A DNA stretch of 10,139 nt from assembly GCA_013044085.1 (NCBI GenBank), contig JABEVI010000132.1, forward strand, positions 1 to 10,139, in the 5' to 3' direction. Shown here in pieces: positions 1 through 4,896 of this stretch (the stretch's first letter is position 1; every line of letters begins with the position of its first letter). The notes under the pieces are model-generated. The model had not been told where the DNA came from. It was given only the letters and a program-made list of their open reading frames with translations, and searched no databases. The translations under genes were made by a program, and so were the position numbers. Source of the DNA: Steroidobacteraceae bacterium (lineage in GTDB: Bacteria; Pseudomonadota; Gammaproteobacteria; Steroidobacterales; Steroidobacteraceae).

Positions 1-108
1 CAGCATTTCCTGGTTTCCGGCCTGCGCGTACGCGCCATTGCCGCGGGCGAACGGGATGCGAACGCCGCCGAGGATGGCGACGCGCCGAACGCTTTTTCCG
101 ATCAACAT
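1..108 (-). CDS. Acetyl-CoA C-acyltransferase (thiolase), N-terminal part only
   Basis: Only the first 36 codons are in the window; the gene continues off the left edge. Thiolases cleave 3-ketoacyl-CoA with CoA in beta-oxidation, or run in reverse to make acetoacetyl-CoA. Read on the minus strand from the ATG at 108-106, the protein contains RRVAILGGVRIPFAR followed by NGAYAQAGNQEML. This is the characteristic thiolase N-terminus: first beta strand, then the R-x-P-F-x-R segment and the N-Q-E/D-M-L helix, closest in feel to FadI-like or acetyl-CoA acetyltransferase members. A GAGGGG ribosome site lies six bases before the ATG, which supports this start. The catalytic cysteine and the C-terminal His/Cys motifs lie outside the window, so substrate length and degradative versus biosynthetic role cannot be told. 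It is divergent from the SRPBCC gene across a 172-bp gap. Confidence 0.85.
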   Translation of the reverse strand, partial: MLIGKSVRRVAILGGVRIPFARGNGAYAQAGNQEML

Positions 109-143
109 ACAGCACCCCTCAGCCCCAAGGACCTGCGGGTCCG

Positions 144-149
144 ATTATG
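144..149 (-). promoter_or_regulatory. Possible -10 element for the thiolase gene
   Basis: On the minus strand this reads CATAAT, five of six matches to the sigma-70 -10 consensus. It would place the transcript start about 30 bases before the thiolase ATG, just ahead of its GAGGGG ribosome site. The -35 region 16-17 bases upstream is weak (TTACCG or CTTACC). A small inverted repeat, GGACC-TGCG-GGTCC at 129-142, overlaps the expected transcription start and could be an operator or a 5' hairpin. This is motif-level evidence only. Confidence 0.3.
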
Positions 150-280
150 GGCTCTTCGCGAGCGCCGGTAAGCGCGCTTCGGGAGGAAAATCCATCCGCC
201 AGGCGGCCGGGCGCGGGGTTGTTCGCAGCTCACCGATACGATCGGCGAACGCCACGGGGCCGGACCGGTCAGAATGCGGC

Positions 281-901
281 GTGCGTGCAATTTACTGGAT
301 TCCTTGCCTGGCGCTTGCCACGCAGATGTTGACAGCGCGAACCGCGGCCGCAATACCGATGGCGCGCCGCCCGGCGATGGCCGTCGTGGTGAGCCCCGTG
401 CAGGCGGGGCGCGGAGCCTCGGCCATTGCGACGATCCGTGTGCGTGCGGATCGCGCGGTGCTCTGGCGCCTGCTCACGAGTTGTGCGGATGCGCTGCAGA
501 TCGTCCCCGGGTTGCGTGTTTGCGAGGTGCGCAAGGCGGCCGCGAACCGCTCCTGGCAGCAGATCCGCCAGGTCGTCGACTACTCGTGGTATTTGCCGCG
601 TGTCAGCTACGTGGTCAAGGCCAGCTACCGACCGCCGTCGCGGATCGCCTTCCACCAGATCGCGGGCGATTTTTCGGTGCTGCGGGGCTCCTGGGTCCTG
701 CGCCGCGACGGTGCCGCGACCGTGGCCCGCTATCGGTTCGAGGTTGTGCCGGCATTCTGGATCCCCGGCTGGATCGTGCGTGCGCAACTGCGCCGCGACT
801 TGCCGGCGATGTTGCGCGCGCTGCGCAGGCGCGCCGAGGCGGCCGATCCGCCCGCCGCGCGCGCGGCGCGGAGAAAAATGCGCCGCGCTTCGGTATCCTA
901 G
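281..901 (+). CDS. Exported SRPBCC/START-like (polyketide cyclase-type fold) protein
   Basis: With the GTG start at 281 the protein has 206 residues. The N-terminus looks like a Sec signal peptide: a short basic start, a hydrophobic run IYWIPCLALATQML at about residues 4-17, and an alanine-rich cleavage region ending TAAA near residue 24. Residues about 48-186 resemble an SRPBCC (Bet v1/START/Coq10-like) ligand-binding domain. They show an opening strand and helix (TIRVRADRAVLWRLLTSCAD), a middle block with RQVVDYSWYLPRVSYVVKASY, and a long amphipathic C-terminal helix (WIVRAQLRRDLPAMLRALRRR). The tail is very basic. Such domains bind hydrophobic small molecules; the ligand here is unknown. 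It stops seven bases before gshA, so co-transcription is likely. The start is uncertain: no clear ribosome site precedes GTG 281, and in-frame ATGs at 326 and 359 would truncate or remove the signal peptide. Codons upstream of 281 do not look like protein. Confidence 0.65.
   Translation: MRAIYWIPCLALATQMLTARTAAAIPMARRPAMAVVVSPVQAGRGASAIATIRVRADRAVLWRLLTSCADALQIVPGLRVCEVRKAAANRSWQQIRQVVDYSWYLPRVSYVVKASYRPPSRIAFHQIAGDFSVLRGSWVLRRDGAATVARYRFEVVPAFWIPGWIVRAQLRRDLPAMLRALRRRAEAADPPAARAARRKMRRASVS
853..868. repeat. 16-bp perfect GC palindrome at the end of the SRPBCC gene
   Basis: CGCCGCGCGCGCGGCG is its own reverse complement. It lies inside the C-terminal coding part of the SRPBCC gene, 40 bases before gshA. 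In mRNA it could fold into a short GC hairpin or pair between molecules. It is followed at 870-880 by GGAG-AAAA-ATG, an ideal ribosome site and start codon. Because the local sequence is an alanine/arginine-rich stretch in GC-rich DNA, chance is a real alternative. Confidence 0.4.
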
Positions 902-908
902 CCTCCCG

Positions 909-2489
909 ATGCGCAAAGTCATTGACCAACGGTTCGAGCGTCGTCTCGCGGGACTCGTCAATTCCGGCGAGCGCGGAGTGCTGCGCGGCGGCCGCAAGGG
1001 TGTCGAGAAGGAATCCTTGCGGGTGACGCCGGACGGGCGGCTCGAGCAAACGCCGCATCCACCCGGGCTCGGTGCGGCGTTGACGAACCCGCAGATCACG
1101 ACGGACTTCTCGGAGGCGCTGATCGAATTGGTGACGCCGCCGTTCGGCCAGAGCTGGGAGCTGCTGCAATATCTGTGCGATCTGCACCAGTTTGTCTACC
1201 GGCACCTCGGCGAGGAACTGCTGTGGGCGACGAGCATGCCTTGCGCGATCGGCGGCGACGAGGAAATTCCGATCGCCCGCTATGGCTCCTCGAACATAGG
1301 CCGGCTCAAATCCGTCTACCGCCACGGCCTGGGAATGCGGTATGGGCGCATGATGCAGGCGATCTCGGGCGTGCATTTCAACTATTCGTTTCCGCCGCAA
1401 TTGTGGGCAACGCTCGAAGCTGTCGACCAGTCGCGAACGCGAGGCCAGGATTTCGCCTCCGAGCGGTATTTCGCCGCGCTGCGCAACTATCGGCGTTTTG
1501 GCTGGCTGGTATTGTACCTGTTCGGGACCTCGCCGGCGGTTTCAAAGGGTTTCTTCGCCGGTCGCGCCCACGACCTGCAGATTCTCGACGCGGACACCCT
1601 CTACGAGCCGTACGCAACCTCGCTGCGAATGAGCGACATCGGCTATCGCAACAAGAACCAGGCGACCGTGAGCGTCTCGGTCAATTCCTTGCAGGACTAC
1701 GCTCGCGACCTTAATCAGGCGATCCAGACGCCGTTTGCGCCCTATGAACAGTTCGGTGTACGCGTCGACGGCGAGTACCGGCAGCTGAGCGCGAACATAT
1801 TGCAGGTCGGAAACGAGTATTACAGCTTCATCCGGCCGAAACGCGTCGCGCGCTCCGGCGAGCGACCGACCAAAGCGCTCGAGCGCGGTGGCGTCGAGTA
1901 TCTCGAGGTGCGTGCGCTCGACGTCAGTGTCTTCGATCCGGTCGGTGTCAGCCAGGAGAAGCTGCGCTTTCTCGAGGCGTTTTTGGCTTTATGCCTGTTG
2001 CGCGACAGCGCGCCGATCGGTCGCGAGGAACAACAGAGCCTCGATCAAAACCACGTGACCGTCGCCCGCCGCGGCCGGCTTCCGGGGCTCGCGCTGCGCT
2101 GCGAGGGACGCGAGCGACCACTGGTCGACTGGGGGCGGGAGTTGCTCGAGGACATGCAAGGCGTGTGCGAGTTGCTCGACCATGACGAGCCGGGCCGGCC
2201 TTATCGAGCGGCGCTCGAATCGCAGCGCGCGAAGATCGAGGATGCTGCCTGCACCCCCTCGGCGCAGCTGCTCGCCGAGATGCGCGAGAGCGGCGAAACC
2301 TTCTTCCAGTTCGCGCTGCGCATTTCGGGCGTGCACAAGGACTATTTTCTCGGGCTCTATCCCCCGGATGAGAGGCGTCTGGCCGAATTTGCCGCCGCTG
2401 CGGATGAATCGCGACTCGAGCAGCGCCGCATCGAGGCCGGCGACAAGGAAGATTTTGCCGCGTACCTCGCGCGGTATCTGGCCGGATAG
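909..2489 (+). CDS. gshA: Glutamate-cysteine ligase (gamma-glutamylcysteine synthetase, GshA type 1)
   Basis: This cytoplasmic enzyme catalyses ATP-dependent joining of L-glutamate (through its gamma carboxylate) to L-cysteine, the first and rate-limiting step of glutathione synthesis. The predicted 526 residues compare with 518 in E. coli GshA and align along the whole length. Metal/ATP-site residues are present: GVEKESLRV gives E33 and E35 (E27 and E29 in E. coli), and TTDFSEALIE gives D66 and E73 (D60 and E67). Other family blocks are SMPC, YGSSNIGRLK, QAISGVHFNYS, YLFGTSPAVSKGF, YATSLRMSDIGY, RPKRVARSGE and GGVEYLEVRALDVS. The ATG at 909 is the first plausible start; codons upstream in this frame only read the SRPBCC gene out of phase. 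No Shine-Dalgarno precedes it, so translation may be coupled to the upstream gene ending at 901. gshB is not in the window. Family GshA enzymes are feedback-inhibited by glutathione. Confidence 0.95.
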   Translation: MRKVIDQRFERRLAGLVNSGERGVLRGGRKGVEKESLRVTPDGRLEQTPHPPGLGAALTNPQITTDFSEALIELVTPPFGQSWELLQYLCDLHQFVYRHLGEELLWATSMPCAIGGDEEIPIARYGSSNIGRLKSVYRHGLGMRYGRMMQAISGVHFNYSFPPQLWATLEAVDQSRTRGQDFASERYFAALRNYRRFGWLVLYLFGTSPAVSKGFFAGRAHDLQILDADTLYEPYATSLRMSDIGYRNKNQATVSVSVNSLQDYARDLNQAIQTPFAPYEQFGVRVDGEYRQLSANILQVGNEYYSFIRPKRVARSGERPTKALERGGVEYLEVRALDVSVFDPVGVSQEKLRFLEAFLALCLLRDSAPIGREEQQSLDQNHVTVARRGRLPGLALRCEGRERPLVDWGRELLEDMQGVCELLDHDEPGRPYRAALESQRAKIEDAACTPSAQLLAEMRESGETFFQFALRISGVHKDYFLGLYPPDERRLAEFAAAADESRLEQRRIEAGDKEDFAAYLARYLAG

Positions 2490-2502
2490 GATCGATTTTC
2501 GG

Positions 2503-2578
2503 CAGCCCCGCATTTGTCATAATGCCGGGCTGTCCAGTGCCGCACCGCGGGGCAGCGGCCGTCCGTTTCGTGGCGGCC
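2503..2578 (+). repeat. Cluster of competing inverted repeats between gshA and the cyclase gene
   Basis: The 171-bp gap (2490-2660) has no gene. CAGCCC (2503-2508) can pair with GGGCTG (2527-2532). The overlapping GCCCCGC (2505-2511) can instead pair with GCGGGGC (2547-2553). GGCCG (2557-2561) can pair with CGGCC (2574-2578). The first two pairings exclude each other. They could form part of the gshA 3' end (no T-run follows, so not a classical intrinsic terminator) or a structured region at the start of the cyclase mRNA. No known riboswitch core, including GEMM c-di-GMP motifs, was recognised. Beyond 2578 up to 2660 I see nothing clear. Confidence 0.3.
2515..2523 (+). promoter_or_regulatory. 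Extended -10 promoter candidate for the diguanylate cyclase gene
   Basis: TGTCATAAT combines a TG dinucleotide one base upstream of the hexamer with CATAAT (five of six to consensus), the form of an extended -10 promoter, which tolerates a poor -35. An approximate -35, TTTTCG at 2496-2501, sits 16 bases upstream. Transcription would start near 2530 and give a leader of about 130 nt before the ATG at 2661. It lies 26 bases beyond the gshA stop, consistent with an independent transcription unit. Confidence 0.4.
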
Positions 2579-2660
2579 TTCACGTTTTGCGCATATTCCG
2601 CGGCGCGCATGCGGAAACCTGTGTGCCATTCCCTGGAATACCCCGGTGGCCGAATCTTAA

Positions 2661-3899
2661 ATGGCCCGCATGAACTTCTCGCCCGGGCTATCTGAAGACC
2701 TGCCGGATCTGCCTCATGCGCGTCAGCTGAAGGCGGGCTTCCACCGGCTCGTGTTCCATCCGCAACTGGAGGGGGAGTTTTGTCACGCACGACTCGAGGA
2801 GTCCTTGGGTTACATCCGTGCGAATCTGCTGCTCGCGGTCTTGATTACGATCGCCTTCTCGGCGATGGACGCGCTCGTTCTCGGCCGCAACCTGGGGCGA
2901 ATTCCCGCGCTCATCGACATCACCTTCATCGTGCCGCTGCTCGCGCTCGTGCTGGCGGTGAGCTTCTCCCCGCGGCGGCAAACTTTGCTCGCGCCGCTCG
3001 CGATCATGGCGTTCAGCCTCTGTGGCCTCGGCCAGGTGATCATCCAGGTTCTCGCCGCACGAGGCGGCTCGACGTTCCCGTTCCCGAGCATGATCATCAC
3101 CGCGATGTACGTCTATTTCCTCGCCGGGCTGAGTTTCTACTATGCACTCGCGGTCAACCTGTTCGTGCTGTTCGCCTATCTCGCGATCGGCACGGCGATG
3201 CAGCTGCCGAACCCCGGCTTCAGCTACGATGCGCTCACGTTGCTCATGGCGAATTTGATCGGCGCATCGGTGCTCTACGTGCACGAGAAGACCAGTCGCG
3301 GGCGCTTTCTCGAGGCGGGGCTGCTGCGCGAACTGGTCGCCCGCGACGGGCTGACCGGCATCCAGAACCGGCGGATGTTCGACCAACACATCCAGCGCGT
3401 CTGGCAGCAGGCCGTGCGCGACCAGCTGCGGGTCGCGGTGCTGCTCATCGATATCGACTGCTTCAAAGAGTACAACGACCGCTACGGACACCAGGCCGGC
3501 GACGAATGTCTGCGTGCGGTCGCCTCCAGTCTGGGTCAATGTGCGCGTCGCCCGCTCGACTTCGTCGCGCGTTACGGCGGCGAAGAGTTCGCAATCGTTC
3601 TTTACGAGGCGAGTCGCGAGTATGTCGCCGAGGTGTTGACGCGCATCCAGCGCTCGATCGCGGAGCTGAACATCCTGCACGAGGCTTCCCCGGTCGCGAG
3701 TCGGCTGACCGTGAGCATCGGCGCCGCCTATATCCTGCCGCAGGCCAATCGCACCCCGGAGGGCTTGATACAGCTCGCCGATGAGGCGCTGTATGGTGCG
3801 AAGGGGCAGGGCCGCAACCGGGTCGTCGTCATGGAAGCCGAATACCACAATCTGCAGACTGGGCGCTTCGAGAAGCGCCGCGGACAACAGACCGGCTGA
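2661..3899 (+). CDS. Membrane-bound diguanylate cyclase (GGDEF domain, active site GGEEF)
   Basis: This protein of 412 residues should condense two GTP into cyclic di-GMP at the inner membrane. Residues 1-52 form a soluble N-terminus. About six hydrophobic segments follow, near 53-75, 81-102, 108-132, 142-160, 161-180 and 191-207. A short linker (HEKTSRGRFLEAGLLRELVA) then leads into the GGDEF domain at about 225-392. Visible motifs are RDGLTGIQNRRMFD (227-241), LLIDIDCFKEYND with metal-site D264, the signature GGEEF at 306-310, and ADEALYGAKGQGRN (373-386). R297-P-L-D300 lies exactly five residues before GGEEF, matching the inhibitory I-site, so feedback inhibition by c-di-GMP is expected. 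No EAL or HD-GYP domain is present. The membrane sensor is not one I can assign to a named MASE family; its signal is unknown. No good ribosome site precedes ATG 2661; ATG 2670 (residue 4) is an alternative. Convergent with the peptidase gene. Confidence 0.92.
   Translation: MARMNFSPGLSEDLPDLPHARQLKAGFHRLVFHPQLEGEFCHARLEESLGYIRANLLLAVLITIAFSAMDALVLGRNLGRIPALIDITFIVPLLALVLAVSFSPRRQTLLAPLAIMAFSLCGLGQVIIQVLAARGGSTFPFPSMIITAMYVYFLAGLSFYYALAVNLFVLFAYLAIGTAMQLPNPGFSYDALTLLMANLIGASVLYVHEKTSRGRFLEAGLLRELVARDGLTGIQNRRMFDQHIQRVWQQAVRDQLRVAVLLIDIDCFKEYNDRYGHQAGDECLRAVASSLGQCARRPLDFVARYGGEEFAIVLYEASREYVAEVLTRIQRSIAELNILHEASPVASRLTVSIGAAYILPQANRTPEGLIQLADEALYGAKGQGRNRVVVMEAEYHNLQTGRFEKRRGQQTG
3862..3879 (+). 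terminator. Perfect 8-bp-arm hairpin near the end of the cyclase gene
   Basis: GGCGCTTC and GAAGCGCC flank two central bases. In RNA this would form a 7-bp stem with a CGAG tetraloop. It lies inside the last codons of the cyclase, 18 bases before its stop, and no U-tract follows. It may act with the second inverted repeat at 3891-3909 in ending or stabilising the two convergent transcripts, but its position in coding sequence makes this tentative. Confidence 0.3.
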
Positions 3900-3909
3900 G
3901 TGCGCCGGT
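3891..3909. terminator. Candidate bidirectional terminator hairpin between convergent genes
   Basis: ACCGGC (3891-3896) and GCCGGT (3904-3909) are perfect 6-bp arms around a 7-base loop that begins with the cyclase stop codon TGA. The gap between the convergent cyclase and peptidase stops is only 20 bp, and this repeat covers half of it, so it could serve either strand. No T-run follows on either side, so it is not a canonical intrinsic terminator. Confidence 0.3.
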
Positions 3910-3919
3910 TGAGCGCCGT

Positions 3920-4852
3920 CTAAGGGTCTCCGTAGATCGACGTCCGCGGCTCACCGCCCGCGGTCAGGCTGCCGCGAAACATGCCCTCGGAATTGAATTC
4001 CATGGCGATGTGTCCGTGCCGGTCGATCGCGATGACCCCGCCTTCCCCCCGCAACGCGACGAGTTCTCCGTAGACGACGTCGCGCACCGCTTGTTCGAGA
4101 CTGCATGCCGTGAAGCGCACCCTGGCGCAGATGTCGTGCGCGACCGCCGCGCGAATGAAAATCTCGCCATGCCCGGTCGCCGAGACCGCGCCGCAGCGGT
4201 CGTCCGCATAGGTGCCGGCGCCGATGATCGGCGAGTCGCCGATGCGGCTGTAGCGCTTCGCGGTCATGCCGCCGGTCGACGTTGCCGCGGCGAGTCCTCC
4301 CTTGGTGTCGAGCGCGACGGCACCCACGGTGCCGACGTGCGAGATAGTCAATGGTGAGAGCTGCGGGTCGCCGCGGCGCAGCCGTTCGAGTTGCCGCCAG
4401 CGTTCCTCGGTGCGGAAATACTCGTTCGCCACCAGCGAGAATCCCTGCTGCAGGGCGAATTCCTCGGCACCGGCGCCGTGCAGCATCACGTAGTCGGAAT
4501 GCTCCATTACGGTGCGTGCGAGCTCGACCGGATTTCTGATGTGGTGCAAGCCGCACACCGCGCCCGCCCTGAGCTTCGATCCCTCCATGATCGCGGCGTC
4601 CAGTTCATGGTGGCCATCGAGGGTCAGCACCGCGCCCCGGCCGGCGTTGAACAGCGGGTTGTCTTCCAGGACGACGACCGCACGGGTCACTGCGTCCAGG
4701 CTCGAGCCGTTGCGCGCGAGTATCTCGCCGCCCGCTTGCAGAGCATCGGCGAGTCCGGCGCGATAAGCGCGTTCCCGGTCAGGATCGAGCTGCGCGCGCG
4801 GCAGCGTGCCGGCACCTCCATGAACGGCCAATCCAAACACGGCGGCTCCCAT
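3920..4852 (-). CDS. iaaA: Isoaspartyl peptidase / L-asparaginase, plant-type Ntn-hydrolase precursor
   Basis: Enzymes of this family hydrolyse isoaspartyl (beta-aspartyl) dipeptides and, more weakly, asparagine, releasing aspartate. They are made as a precursor that cuts itself before a threonine, which becomes the nucleophile of the beta subunit. From the ATG at 4852-4850 the protein has 310 residues (E. coli IaaA, 321). It starts GLAVHGGAGTL, as the family does. SHVGTVGAVALD places the nucleophile at T175 (T179 in E. coli), so alpha is about 1-174 and beta 175-310. Substrate-site residues R203 and D206 appear in RIGDSPIIGAGTYAD, and TGHGE (226-230) forms the carboxylate-binding turn. No secretion signal is visible, so it is probably cytoplasmic. 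An open frame continues to 4912, but that would overlap the pyruvate carboxylase start, and the extra residues are not conserved-looking. An AGG four bases upstream is a weak ribosome site. Confidence 0.92.
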   Translation of the reverse strand: MGAAVFGLAVHGGAGTLPRAQLDPDRERAYRAGLADALQAGGEILARNGSSLDAVTRAVVVLEDNPLFNAGRGAVLTLDGHHELDAAIMEGSKLRAGAVCGLHHIRNPVELARTVMEHSDYVMLHGAGAEEFALQQGFSLVANEYFRTEERWRQLERLRRGDPQLSPLTISHVGTVGAVALDTKGGLAAATSTGGMTAKRYSRIGDSPIIGAGTYADDRCGAVSATGHGEIFIRAAVAHDICARVRFTACSLEQAVRDVVYGELVALRGEGGVIAIDRHGHIAMEFNSEGMFRGSLTAGGEPRTSIYGDP

Positions 4853-4858
4853 TTTGCC

Positions 4859-4887
4859 TGGTCGGTGGCGACACCTAAGGCTATCAT
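4859..4887 (+). promoter_or_regulatory. Possible promoter giving a leaderless pyruvate carboxylase mRNA
   Basis: TATCAT at 4882-4887 matches five of six bases of the -10 consensus. TGGTCG, 17 bases upstream at 4859-4864, is a poor -35 (three of six). Only nine bases separate the -10 hexamer from the ATG at 4897, so transcription would begin within about three bases of the start codon. No Shine-Dalgarno exists there (the bases before ATG are CATTCCCCC), which agrees with leaderless initiation. The 44-bp divergent gap must also hold the peptidase promoter, unless that lies inside the carboxylase gene. Confidence 0.35.
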
Positions 4888-4896
4888 CATTCCCCC

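Noticed and set aside
1..171. Plus-strand open frame from the left edge to a TAA at 169-171, resembling the C-terminus of a protein
   Set aside because: The opposite strand of 1-108 reads a clear thiolase N-terminus with a ribosome site, so this frame is its shadow plus non-coding gap.
38..280. N-terminal extension of the SRPBCC gene to ATG 38
   Set aside because: It overlaps the thiolase gene on the other strand, the translated residues look random, and the signal peptide would be buried inside.
426..908. Upstream extension of gshA to ATG 426
   Set aside because: This stretch is the SRPBCC gene read out of frame; arginine/cysteine-rich composition and no match to GshA. ATG 909 fits the family start.
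2490..2660. c-di-GMP (GEMM) riboswitch before the diguanylate cyclase
   Set aside because: The conserved GEMM core elements are not recognisable; only generic GC inverted repeats are present.
2688..3887. 399-codon minus-strand open frame opposite the diguanylate cyclase
   Set aside because: Long antisense frames are common opposite GC-rich genes; the residues are His/Arg/Glu-rich with no recognisable fold, while the plus strand has all GGDEF motifs.
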